Assembly: GCA_938015445.1 (NCBI GenBank)
Contig: CALLPE010000036.1
Span: 1-60,854 of the forward strand
Length of the DNA stretch: 60,854 nt
From: an uncultured Pirellulales bacterium
GTDB taxonomy: Bacteria; Planctomycetota; Planctomycetia; Pirellulales; Thermoguttaceae
Direction: 5' to 3'
Shown: positions 19,503 through 27,531 of the stretch, piece by piece
Layout of the letters: each line of letters begins with the position of its first letter
How positions within the stretch are numbered: position 1 is the first letter of the stretch
The notes under the pieces: generated by a model
Seen by the model: only the letters and a program-made list of their open reading frames with translations
What the model was told of the DNA's origin: nothing
The model's database searches: none
Made by a program: the position numbers and the translations under genes

Positions 19503-19979
19503 TGCTGTACTCCTCGAGATATTGGTGATTAACGCAATAGCCACACCCCGCCACATAACCACCTCCTGGATAAAACGCCAGCGGTGCACAAGCCGAACGA
19601 TTATTGGCAGCCGCAGCGTTGATACCGGTAGGCCAAGCGTGTTACCGCACGCCATGCGGTTGTTCGAGAGCCGGCGCTACCCTGTCTGGGACCGTTTCTG
19701 GCCGCCGGCTCGACAGGCGGCAGCGTTCCGATCTGCCGCTTGGGGTGCGAAACTCCACCAACCCGGATCAATCCGTCTTGTGCGCACAATAGGCAATCTC
19801 GGTTGGCAGTAACACTTATAGATGCTAAGCTAGCTAAAATCAAACGACTGTAACGATTTTTTCAAGTTGACGGCCCGGTTTGCCCAACTAATGGACGGTA
19901 GGCCTCCACCAGCCCAATGACTTTATCAAAGCCCCTTTCTGCCAGAGCGAACCAACAATTACAGAGAAGAACAGCAGCG
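19503..19979. other. Divergent spacer between two secreted-protein genes
   Basis: This 477-bp spacer must hold promoters for the minus-strand thioredoxin-like protein and the plus-strand paralogue B. TTGACG (19867-19872) and TAATGG (19889-19894) are 16 bp apart and are a weak candidate for the latter. No other feature is evident. Confidence 0.4.
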
Positions 19980-22004
19980 ATGCACAGCCATCGACCGACG
20001 AAAGCTCGACAGCCTTCACCCGCCGGGAGCACCGTGTCTGCTCGGCAGGTCGCCAGAGCCGTGCGCCGTCAATTGATAAGTGCAATAATCCTTTTGGTCA
20101 TTTGCAGTTGCGTCATTCCGCCTGAGAGCAATTGTGCTGCAAAGGACAACCTGTCAGCAGCCCGGCGCTGCGATGCATCCGCAGTGGTCCCCACCGATTT
20201 GGAGGGGCTAGCCAATTTGGAGCGACTGGCCGAGCTGTGCCTGGAACGCAGGAAAGCATTCCGGCCGATTACCACCGGTGATCTGCTGGCAGCCAGGGCG
20301 TCACTGGAAGCGGCCGTGGCCCGGCTCGACAGTCGGTTAGCCGCGGCCGGGCCAGAAGGAAACGAATGGCGCAAGTATCTACGAATGCAAGACTTACAGC
20401 GCGAACTAGCCAGTTCTATCCCGGACCGGTCCGTTCTGGGGGCAATCTATACGCGGTTCATCGCCGGTCACGAAGGACTCGGCTTGGTGTGGTTCCGCGA
20501 CGTTAAGCAAGCATTGGAGCAATACCTCCGCACTGCCGCCGGGCTGAATAATCCCGATATGCCGGGCCAGTTCGAACAGTTGATGGTCGAGCTGTCGCAG
20601 CGGCTCAAACAGTACGGTGTCCGCCCCACGGCCGAGGACGCACTTGCCATCGGGCAAGCAATCGGCTGGCTCGATTCGGCCGGTCAAGTGCCGGAGGTGG
20701 TCAAAGCGGTCAGGGCGGCGCTGTTACGACCTAATCTGGTGTTTCAGTCAGACGCCCTAGTAATCGCCGCAGGCCTAGCCGAGCCGGTCGACGACATCCG
20801 CCCGGTTCGCGACTTCATCCTTGGAACCGACGTGTACTCCACCGCCCATACCACCGGGCAGACGGTAATCGAACTGGTGCCCGACCAACAGCGCGCGGTT
20901 CTAGATGCGCTTTTTTACGGGACAGCGGTGTCCGAGGGCGTCGGATACAACGGCCCGGTGTGCATCTATAACACGTCGGTCAGTCGGTTGGCTTCGCGCA
21001 AACGGCTTTGGCTGGACGCTGAGGGGCTGCACGCGTTAGGCGCGGTTTCCAGTGCCGAGACCAAGACGACTATCACCGACATCCGCTCGCGGCGGGGCCG
21101 GGCGCTGGTGGAATGTATGGCTTGGCGGCAGGCGTTGCGCAAAAAGCCGGCGGCCGAGTACATCGCCGCCCAACACGCCGCAGCCCGGCTCAGCGCCCAA
21201 GTCGACCATCGGGCCGCCGAGGCGATTGCCGACGCCAACCGGCAGTTCCACGAAAAGTTCCGCCGGCCGCTGGTCGAGCGAAAACTGTTCCCGCAGCAAT
21301 TGCGATTCTCCACCGATCGGCAGCGGTTGCACGTGGTGGCTCTCCAGGCCGATGCCGACCAACTGGCCGCGCCGTCGTCGCCGCCGCCGCTGCCTTCCCA
21401 GACCGACGCGGCTTTGGCAGTTCACCAGTCGCTGATCAACAACTTCGCCGCCACCGCGTTGGCCGGCATGACGGTCACTCAAGAGAGTTTCGATGCGGGA
21501 ATCGTGAAGCTGCTAGGCGAAATGCCGGAACGCCTCCGCGACGACGACCCAGGAGAACCTTGGGCAGTGGGCTTTGCGGCCGCCTTGCCCATCAGCGTGG
21601 ATTTTGCAGACCAGCAGATTCGTATCACCATTCGCGGCCGACGGTTCATCAAAGCAGGCGAGGCATACCCCGGCATGGATGTGACGGCCATGTACAAGCT
21701 CGTTCACGACGCCGACGGTTTTCGCGCTGTGCGTCAAGGCCCGCTACTGATCGTGCCCCCAGGGACCAATCCGGATGAGCCGGTGAAACTAACATCCAGA
21801 CAAGTGGTTATCAAGACGCTGCTGGAGAAGCGCTTCGGACGCATCTTCGAGGAGGAAGTTCGGCTCGAAGGGTTCCGGCTGCCAGGCAGATGGGCGAAGC
21901 TCGGTCGGCTGGATGTCATCCATGCTGAAGTCCGCGATGGCTGGCTTACCATCGGCTGGCGCTGCGAAAAGCCCGAGCAAATGTCAGTCACCGCTGCCCG
22001 TTGA
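19980..22004 (+). CDS. Secreted or lipid-anchored protein of unknown function (paralogue B)
   Basis: About 674 residues from ATG 19980 (GAGAAG upstream); an earlier ATG at 19917 lacks a ribosome site. A basic N-terminus and hydrophobic helix (LISAIILLVICSC) make a signal peptide; ICSC could be a poor lipobox. It lacks the long proline-rich spacer of the protein at 10573-13527 but matches its folded part along the length: PEGNEWRKYLRMQDL, then TTGQTVIELVPD against TTHVAVRLVPD, ALFYGTAVSEGVGYNGPVCIYN against EVTGEVASSTASSSGPATFYN, FHEKFRRPL with long charged helices, and a late beta-rich segment ending in KTLLEKRFGRIFEEEVRLEG. The conserved architecture implies a shared envelope role, not identified. 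It stands alone before the rplU leader. Confidence 0.85.
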   Translation: MHSHRPTKARQPSPAGSTVSARQVARAVRRQLISAIILLVICSCVIPPESNCAAKDNLSAARRCDASAVVPTDLEGLANLERLAELCLERRKAFRPITTGDLLAARASLEAAVARLDSRLAAAGPEGNEWRKYLRMQDLQRELASSIPDRSVLGAIYTRFIAGHEGLGLVWFRDVKQALEQYLRTAAGLNNPDMPGQFEQLMVELSQRLKQYGVRPTAEDALAIGQAIGWLDSAGQVPEVVKAVRAALLRPNLVFQSDALVIAAGLAEPVDDIRPVRDFILGTDVYSTAHTTGQTVIELVPDQQRAVLDALFYGTAVSEGVGYNGPVCIYNTSVSRLASRKRLWLDAEGLHALGAVSSAETKTTITDIRSRRGRALVECMAWRQALRKKPAAEYIAAQHAAARLSAQVDHRAAEAIADANRQFHEKFRRPLVERKLFPQQLRFSTDRQRLHVVALQADADQLAAPSSPPPLPSQTDAALAVHQSLINNFAATALAGMTVTQESFDAGIVKLLGEMPERLRDDDPGEPWAVGFAAALPISVDFADQQIRITIRGRRFIKAGEAYPGMDVTAMYKLVHDADGFRAVRQGPLLIVPPGTNPDEPVKLTSRQVVIKTLLEKRFGRIFEEEVRLEGFRLPGRWAKLGRLDVIHAEVRDGWLTIGWRCEKPEQMSVTAAR

Positions 22005-22508
22005 CGCGGGGCCGAAGCGCTGGATCAAACAAGCTGTGTTCGACGTGCCGGACGCCGGTGATGGCTCGAAGACCGGCGGTTGGTGTCTGCGCTTCAGTTG
22101 CTTGGCGGCTGCGCTGATGTCGGAAGTCGTGCCGCACGATGCGCGTGGCAGCACTTTTGGGGCACGACGCCCGGTATGTGCTGCTTGTCGCAGGTCGATA
22201 GCGCTGCGGCGTGCAGCGCGAGGTTGTGCCGCCGCTTGCAACAGTCGCCAGAGGTAAGTTACACTTTAGGTTTTATGGTTGGGCTGTTACCGTTGGCGTG
22301 TTACAGCCGGGGTATTATCTGCAATTGGCCCACGTGCTCTGCTGGCGAAGCTGTTGGCTTGTTACAGTTGAGTTATTATATTGGGTTGCTACGGTTGTGC
22401 GGCTCTTTTCCCCGGCGGCGGGGCAGCGACCGCGGCTTGCTGGCGAGCTTTTGGAACCGCTGAGTTTGTAAATATAAAACTTTGCCGATAATCAATAGGG
22501 AATTGGCG
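22005..22508. other. rplU upstream region with a three-copy 19-bp element
   Basis: A 504-bp spacer. A 19-bp element of form GTTACA-N5-G-N-T-[T/A]-TTAT occurs at 22258-22276, 22300-22318 and 22361-22379 in the same orientation. Each copy ends in a -10-like TATTAT or TTTTAT. The rest is GC-rich and without a supported gene. Confidence 0.6.
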
Positions 22509-22868
22509 ATGTACGCGATCATCGAAGATGGTGGCCGGCAATTGAAGGTCGGAGTTGGCGAAGTCGTTAACGTCGATTTCCGCGACCTGCCTAAGGGGTC
22601 GGACATTTGCTTCGATAAGGTTTTGGCACTTTGCGATGCAAGCGAACACAGGATCGGGCAGCCCCTTGTGGACGGGGCGCGCGTGCTGGGCAAAGTGCTG
22701 GGGCCGATCATGGGGCCGAAATTGGTGATTCAGAAGTTTCGGCGCCGCAAGAACTACCGTCGCAAGGCCGGTCATCGGCAACTGTACACCCAGGTGAAGA
22801 TCACCGCGCTTGAGCTATCCGGGTCTTCCCTGTCCCCATCAGAGCCAGCACCCCAGCCTGCCGAGTGA
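22509..22868 (+). CDS. rplU: 50S ribosomal protein L21
   Basis: Binds 23S rRNA in the large subunit. ATG 22509 starts MYAIIEDGGRQLKVGVGEVV, the L21 N-terminus; AGGGA lies upstream. The basic RNA-binding loop is FRRRKNYRRKAGHRQLYTQVKI. At 119 residues it is slightly longer than usual because of a Ser/Pro-rich tail (SGSSLSPSEPAPQPAE). The usual partner rpmA (L27) does not follow: the next gene is a Fur-family regulator 370 bp away. The upstream region contains three copies of a promoter-like element. Confidence 0.93.
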   Translation: MYAIIEDGGRQLKVGVGEVVNVDFRDLPKGSDICFDKVLALCDASEHRIGQPLVDGARVLGKVLGPIMGPKLVIQKFRRRKNYRRKAGHRQLYTQVKITALELSGSSLSPSEPAPQPAE

Positions 22869-23175
22869 TGAACATCGGCAACTTACCCGATTGCTTCTTT
22901 CAGGGTTGACCCGACCGGGTACGTTGCTACGCAACTCTGCGGGAACAGCACTCTTCACGAAGCGGTCGCCAAAGTGTCCAGTTGGTCAGCCGACGCCGGG
23001 GTTGGCGGTCAAGATGCAGCAGGCCGCCCGGTGGGTAAATGGGGGCTGCCGATTCTTAAGTATTTGCGCCGCGTAGTCTTGTGTATTTTGTGACCCTTTT
23101 GCCAAACGGTCTAAGCAACCGGCAGCAGGCGACAGGACCTACGAAGATTTTTCGCAAATTATCCTATAACAACTG

Positions 23176-23204
23176 TTGACACGTAGGGGAATCGATAATA
23201 GTAT
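23176..23204 (+). promoter_or_regulatory. Sigma70-type promoter of the Fur-family gene
   Basis: Perfect -35 TTGACA (23176-23181), a 17-bp spacer, then TAGTAT (23199-23204). It lies 37 bp before the start codon in an AT-rich patch. This is one of the best promoter matches in the window. Confidence 0.65.
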
Positions 23205-23207
23205 TCA
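23193..23207 (+). promoter_or_regulatory. Candidate Fur/PerR operator overlapping the -10
   Basis: CGATAATAGTATTCA matches the 7-1-7 Fur consensus TGATAATnATTATCA at 11 of 14 informative positions and overlaps the -10 element, where a repressor would block polymerase. It implies autoregulation of the downstream Fur-family gene. Confidence 0.5.
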
Positions 23208-23240
23208 ATAGCATTTAACGGACACCGCGGTGCGGGACGC

Positions 23241-23654
23241 ATGCGCAATACCCAGCAACGGCGCGCGATTCTCCAGCAGCTTCGCCAGACAAAGTCGCAT
23301 CCGACGGCGCACGAGCTTTACGAGCTTGTCCGCCGCCAGATTCCCAATATCAGCTTGGGAACCGTATACAGGAATCTCCAGCGGCTGGCGACTATCGGGG
23401 AAATCCGCGTGCTGAGAAGCGGCGGGCAGACCCGCTTCGACGGCGAAACGGTACCGCACGACCATGTTCGCTGCGTGCGATGCGGACGGGTGGCAGACGC
23501 ACCGGCCCCACAGCCTTCGCTGACCGCGCCGGCTGAAGAGCACGTCGAGGGATTCAAGATCGTCGGCTACCGGCTAGAGTGGCTGGGCATTTGCCCCACA
23601 TGCGCCGCACAAGATCGGGCCGCTACGCCGACCGAAGAACTCTCACCCGCCTAG
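23241..23654 (+). CDS. Fur/PerR-family transcriptional regulator
   Basis: A 137-residue metal-dependent repressor. The winged-helix part (QQRRAILQQLRQTKSHPTAHELYELV...ISLGTVYRNLQRLATIGEI) is followed by the dimerisation domain with HDHVRCVRCGRV and the second zinc-site pair CPTC. The two CxxC pairs form the structural zinc site of PerR and many Fur proteins. Immediate neighbours downstream are ferritin and a 2-Cys peroxiredoxin, the classical targets of PerR, so a peroxide-sensing role is more likely than pure iron control, though this is inference. The gene has a promoter with an overlapping Fur-like box, suggesting self-repression. Confidence 0.9.
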   Translation: MRNTQQRRAILQQLRQTKSHPTAHELYELVRRQIPNISLGTVYRNLQRLATIGEIRVLRSGGQTRFDGETVPHDHVRCVRCGRVADAPAPQPSLTAPAEEHVEGFKIVGYRLEWLGICPTCAAQDRAATPTEELSPA

Positions 23655-23724
23655 TTTACGTGGAGCTTATATGCAGTTTTGTGCAAGGATTTGTGGCATG
23701 TTTTTTAAGCAGTGTCCTATATAG

Positions 23725-23739
23725 TACTCCATACGAGTA
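23725..23739. promoter_or_regulatory. Inverted repeat in the ferritin promoter region
   Basis: TACTC-CATAC-GAGTA is a perfect 5-5-5 dyad 43 bp before the ferritin start, inside the AT-rich spacer between the regulator and ferritin genes. It overlaps TATATAGTACT, which could act as a -10. Its sequence is not a standard Fur box. Confidence 0.35.
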
Positions 23740-23781
23740 TGAACTTTATCCATCCGGAAACTGTTTTTAAGGAGTGAAGCA

Positions 23782-24285
23782 ATGCTTAGTCAAAAAGTAG
23801 AACAAGCCCTCAACAAACAAGTCAACGCCGAATTGTTTTCGGCCTACATGTACTTGTCGATGTCGGCCTATTTCGAGTCGCAGAGCTTCAAGGGCATGGC
23901 CAATTGGATGCGCATCCAGGCGCAGGAAGAGTTGACCCATGCCATGAAGCTATTCGACTTTATCAATGACCGCAACGGGCGGGTGCTGCTTGGTCCGATC
24001 GAAGGCCCCAAGACGCACTGGGACTCGCCGCTACAGGCTTTCGAGGACGCGCTGCGGCACGAAATCCATGTGACCAGCTTGATCTACGAATTGATGAACC
24101 TGTCGCAGGCCGAGAAAGACCACGCCGCGCACAACTTCCTGGAGTGGTTCGTCAACGAGCAGGTCGAGGAAGAGGCCGCTGCCCGACAAGTAGTGGACAA
24201 ACTAAAGTTGGCCGGCGACCACGGCGCAGCCTTGCTGATGATCGACGCCGAGCTAGGACAGCGCACTGCGCAGCCTGCACAGTGA
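23782..24285 (+). CDS. ftnA: Ferritin (non-haem, bacterial FtnA type)
   Basis: Stores iron as ferric mineral and detoxifies Fe(II)/peroxide in the cytosol. The 167-residue four-helix protein has the ferroxidase ligands: Glu in NKQVNAELFSAYMYL, the E..H pair in QAQEELTHAMKLFDFI, Glu in DALRHEIHVTSLIYEL, and NEQVEEEAAARQVVDKL. AAGGAG lies just before ATG 23782. Its position directly after a Fur/PerR-like regulator and before a peroxiredoxin makes an oxidative-stress/iron module. Confidence 0.95.
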   Translation: MLSQKVEQALNKQVNAELFSAYMYLSMSAYFESQSFKGMANWMRIQAQEELTHAMKLFDFINDRNGRVLLGPIEGPKTHWDSPLQAFEDALRHEIHVTSLIYELMNLSQAEKDHAAHNFLEWFVNEQVEEEAAARQVVDKLKLAGDHGAALLMIDAELGQRTAQPAQ

Positions 24286-24334
24286 GCGCTCATGCCCGGT
24301 GAAATGTTTCATCTTCAAGCCGCAAACACGCGGA

Positions 24335-24465
24335 AACAAGGCTTCAGATGGTTCACCACCAAGACACACAGGGAACGATACAGATTGTTTACTACCAAGA
24401 CACAAAGACGAAGATTGAGAATCTTGCTTCACCAAGGCACCAAAAAGCCAACAGAAGCTTATAGT
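24335..24465. repeat. Degenerate CACCAAGACACA repeats
   Basis: Three imperfect copies of a motif [T/C]TCAC[C/T]A[C]CAAG[A/G]CAC[A/C] occur near 24352, 24388 and 24428, each followed by an A-rich stretch. They lie between ferritin and peroxiredoxin and code for nothing obvious. Similar CACCAAGACACGAAG-type simple repeats are familiar from intergenic regions of diverse environmental bacteria. Confidence 0.6.
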
Positions 24466-24522
24466 GCGCGTTTCAGTAGTTGAGCAAGGTTGAGTAGTTT
24501 CGACAAGAAGAAGGAGAGCAAA

Positions 24523-25116
24523 ATGTGCGTGCTAGTGACTCGTGAGGCACCCGACTTCACTGCCAAAGCGGTAATGCCGGATGGTTCGTTCGCCGATTTG
24601 ACGCTTTCGTCTTATCGCGGCAAGTACGTGGTACTGTTCTTTTATCCGCTGGATTTCACGTTTGTTTGCCCCACCGAGATCATCGCCTTCGACGACGCGC
24701 TGTCGAAGTTCAAGCAGAAGAACTGCGAGGTGATCGGCGTTTCGGTCGATTCGCACTACGCCCACTGGGCATGGCGGAACACGCCGCGCGACCGGGGTGG
24801 CATCGGTCAGATCGGCTATCCGTTGGTGGCCGATTTGGATAAGTCGATCTCCCAGAAATACAGCGTGTTGCTCGACGAGGGCATCGCCTTGCGCGGCTTG
24901 TTCCTGATCGACCGCGAAGGCAAGGTGCGCCACGCGGTGATCAACGACTTGCCGCTGGGGCGCAGCGTGGATGAAGCCCTGCGCGTGTTGGAAGCCCTCC
25001 AGCACTTCGAAAAACACGGCGAAGTGTGCCCGGCAAACTGGCACGAAGGCCAGGAGGCGATGAAGCCCACGGCAGAGGGCGTGGCGCAGTATTTAGCTGC
25101 TCACGCCAAACGATAG
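24523..25116 (+). CDS. 2-Cys peroxiredoxin (AhpC/Prx1 type)
   Basis: Reduces hydrogen peroxide and organic peroxides. ATG 24523 has AAGGAG seven bases ahead; the 11 residues before it in the open frame are leader. The 197-residue protein contains the peroxidatic cysteine in FYPLDFTFVCPTEI and the resolving cysteine in HGEVCPANW near the C-terminus, plus the conserved Arg in SQKYSVLLDEGIALRGLF. There is no ahpF next to it, so thioredoxin is the likely reductant. It belongs with the upstream ferritin and Fur/PerR-like gene. The last about 30 bases of the gene are duplicated just after the stop. Confidence 0.95.
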   Translation: MCVLVTREAPDFTAKAVMPDGSFADLTLSSYRGKYVVLFFYPLDFTFVCPTEIIAFDDALSKFKQKNCEVIGVSVDSHYAHWAWRNTPRDRGGIGQIGYPLVADLDKSISQKYSVLLDEGIALRGLFLIDREGKVRHAVINDLPLGRSVDEALRVLEALQHFEKHGEVCPANWHEGQEAMKPTAEGVAQYLAAHAKR

Positions 25117-25153
25117 TTGGGCGACGTATTTGGCTGCGCGCGCCAAACGATAG
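25086..25153 (+). repeat. Duplicated 3' end of the peroxiredoxin gene
   Basis: The end of the gene (GTATTTAGCTGCTCACGCCA then AACGATAG, ending 25116) reappears 37 bp downstream with three or so changes and ends with CGCCAAACGATAG at 25141-25153. The second copy follows the stop codon and so is not translated. Confidence 0.8.
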
Positions 25154-25321
25154 CCTGTTGTCGCCGCGGCGCTGGCGGGCCCGCTGTTTCCCGTTGTTCC
25201 GCCCCCTCGTCCACCGGTGGTGCGAGTAGCTTGCGCCGCGGCGCTGGCGCGGGCATGTTGCGCTGCGCCGGGCAAGACCGCAGTTTTGCCCTGCCGGCAC
25301 AAACCTGTACAATTCAACAGC

Positions 25322-26686
25322 ATGTGGCAGTACATCGAGCTTTCGGTAAGGCAGTGCTGGCTGGTGCTGGGCCAGATGTCTCCCTACTTGTTGTTGGGTT
25401 TTCTGGTGGCCGGCGTGCTATCGGTCTTGGTGTCGCCGGCATTTGTGGAGCGGCACCTGGGCAAGGGGCGCTCGGGCGGGGTGCTGAAGGCGGTCGTTTT
25501 TGGAATCCCGTTGCCTCTGTGCTCCTGCGGAGTCATACCGCTGGCGGCCTCTGCACGACGACACGGTGCCAGCCGGGGGGCCACCGTCGCATTCTTGCTT
25601 TCCACTCCCCAAACGGGAGTGGACAGCATCGCCGCCACCTATGCCATGCTGGGCGGAGTGTTCGCCCTGTTTCGTCCGATTGCTGCACTGCTAACGGGTC
25701 TTTCCGGCGGCCTATTGGTCGAAGCGGCTGAAAAGCACGGCGACAAGAATGCGGCTGCAACGAGCGGTTCAACCGTTCGCGCCGATACATCTAGCTCTTG
25801 CACGGCAAGCTGTTGTGCCGGCGGCGCAGAACAGCCCGCTTTGTGGCGCATGGTGCGTTACGGATTAGTCACCCTGCCGCGCGAGATCGCTTGGCCGCTG
25901 TTGGTGGGCGTGGCGGTAGCCGGCGTAGTAGCCGCCGCTGTGCCACCTGGTGCGATGCAGCCTTATCTAGGTGGTGGCGTGCTGTCGATGTTGATGATGG
26001 TCATCGTCGGCATGCCGGTGTACATCTGCGCCACCGCTTCGGTGCCGGTGGCCGCTGGACTTATGCATCTCGGCGCTTCGCCGGGCGCAGCGCTGGCATT
26101 TTTGATCGCCGGTCCGGCTACCAACGCCGCCACGGTGATGACCGTGTGGCGGGTTCTAGGCCGGAAAACTTTGGTGCTTTACATGGTCACCATCGTTGTC
26201 AGTGCGGTGGTGTTCGGTCTAACGCTCGACGCCATTTACAGCGCTGCCTATCTGCCTGCCGCTGCTTCGAGCGTCAATTGTGACCATCCTACCAGCACCG
26301 TGGATCACCTCTGGGCGGTAGCGCTACTAGTGGTGCTGGCAGGCTCGATTTTGCTAGGGCGCCGGCCACCGGCCAAATCCACCACGGCCCGCAGCGGCAC
26401 GGAAGCCGGCCACGAAGCCGACGCCGACACGGCCGGCCAAAGCGTCGCTGCGCCTGCGGCCCCTTGGCAGGCGGTTCTTGAAATCCAAGGCATGACCTGC
26501 ACGCACTGCGCAGCAGCTATCCAGAGGGAGCTGCAAAGCCTCCCGGGCGTGATGGAGGCGTCGGTGTCCTTCAAACCGCCCCAGGCAGTTGTCGTTTGCC
26601 GCCAACCACCGTCAATTGGTCGATTGGCAGAAGCAATCGAGGCGCTGGGATACCGGGTGTCGTCTTGGACCGAGGCATCTCGGTAG
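25322..26686 (+). CDS. SO_0444/ArsP-type permease with C-terminal HMA metal-binding domain
   Basis: A predicted inner-membrane exporter for copper/zinc or related metal, 454 residues from ATG 25322. The upstream in-frame start at 25217 adds GC-rich non-conserved text. Two homologous membrane halves are seen: LLGFLVAGVLSVL... with PLPLCSCGVIPLAAS and STPQTGVDSI, and VAVAGVVAAAVPP... with VGMPVYICATASVP and FLIAGPATNAAT. Between them is a cysteine-rich loop (SSSCTASCCAGG). After further helices comes an HMA domain with the metal motif GMTCTHCAAAI. The conserved CSCG is shared with the other permease at 40137-41555. Its place after iron/peroxide genes suggests metal homeostasis. Confidence 0.88.
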   Translation: MWQYIELSVRQCWLVLGQMSPYLLLGFLVAGVLSVLVSPAFVERHLGKGRSGGVLKAVVFGIPLPLCSCGVIPLAASARRHGASRGATVAFLLSTPQTGVDSIAATYAMLGGVFALFRPIAALLTGLSGGLLVEAAEKHGDKNAAATSGSTVRADTSSSCTASCCAGGAEQPALWRMVRYGLVTLPREIAWPLLVGVAVAGVVAAAVPPGAMQPYLGGGVLSMLMMVIVGMPVYICATASVPVAAGLMHLGASPGAALAFLIAGPATNAATVMTVWRVLGRKTLVLYMVTIVVSAVVFGLTLDAIYSAAYLPAAASSVNCDHPTSTVDHLWAVALLVVLAGSILLGRRPPAKSTTARSGTEAGHEADADTAGQSVAAPAAPWQAVLEIQGMTCTHCAAAIQRELQSLPGVMEASVSFKPPQAVVVCRQPPSIGRLAEAIEALGYRVSSWTEASR

Positions 26687-26793
26687 CGGACCGACTCTGC
26701 CGCTGGCGGGCGGTGGCGGAACATCGAAATGGCACGCCGTCTTAAAGCAAGAAAAATGGCGCACGTGTCAAAACGCGGAATTGCCTCGCCGTT

Positions 26794-27348
26794 TCAGAAC
26801 AGGAAAACCGCGGCGGCCACCACTGTGGTCCACAGTCCGTCTTTGTCGCCTTCGGCTGTTTGCACGCAAGCGCGAGTACGGACTATTTGGCCAGACATCC
26901 GGTAAATCTCTTTTCGCTCGTCGTAAGCAGTTTCGGGATTGAACTCGATGCCCAGCGTGGTGGCCAACATCGTGGCGGCCATGTCTTCTACCAGGTCCCG
27001 GAGTCTCGGTTCCGTCAGCCCGTAGGCATGGTGTTCGCTGATGTAGCCGTACTGGTCTCCTCGGGCGGGTATGGCCAGTCCTACCCCGGCGCCAACCAGG
27101 CGCGACGGCTCGTTGGTGGAGATGTCGGCCAGCACGACATAAGTGATCTGACCGGGCTGGAGCTTAGCCAGTCCCTGTTTGGCCGAGATGACTTTGCAAT
27201 GGGGCGGGAAGATGCTGGAAACGCGCACGAGGTTGCAGATTTCTATGCCTGCGTCGCGCAGCGCCAACTCGAAACTCTGCAACTTGTTCCGATGCTTGCC
27301 CACGCCTTTGGTGAAGAAAGCCTCTTTTGGCACGATAGCTTCCGCCAC
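26794..27348 (-). CDS. pdaD: Pyruvoyl-dependent arginine decarboxylase
   Basis: Converts arginine to agmatine, a step toward polyamines. The 184-residue proenzyme self-cleaves in LVRVSSIFPP; by family knowledge the break falls between Ser44 and Ser45 and the second Ser becomes the pyruvoyl group. The later segment GLAIPARGDQYGYISEHHAYGL with its glutamate is also family-typical. Start is GTG 27348, with GGAGG eight bases upstream. This enzyme type is best known from archaea, chlamydiae and some bacteria; here it replaces the usual PLP-dependent SpeA. No other polyamine gene is adjacent. Confidence 0.92.
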   Translation of the reverse strand: MAEAIVPKEAFFTKGVGKHRNKLQSFELALRDAGIEICNLVRVSSIFPPHCKVISAKQGLAKLQPGQITYVVLADISTNEPSRLVGAGVGLAIPARGDQYGYISEHHAYGLTEPRLRDLVEDMAATMLATTLGIEFNPETAYDERKEIYRMSGQIVRTRACVQTAEGDKDGLWTTVVAAAVFLF

Positions 27349-27531
27349 TTTAGCGACCCTCCGGAAAAGCGGGCTGCCTTTCAGCCCTCAGCCTATCGTC
27401 TTGCCCATCGGCTACCGCTGCGATACGACCGCCGGGCGAAAAACCACGAATCGAAAAACTTACCGCTTCTCGCGATTTTTTACAAGCCGCTAGTCGATTT
27501 CTAGCGCTCGGCCGCTCAGGCGCCCGGACAA

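Larger units (their letters stand above)
22869..23240. other. Spacer rplU to Fur-family gene
   Basis: About 370 bp without a gene. Its right end holds a well-formed promoter and a Fur-type operator for the next gene; no L27 reading frame was found here. Confidence 0.55.
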
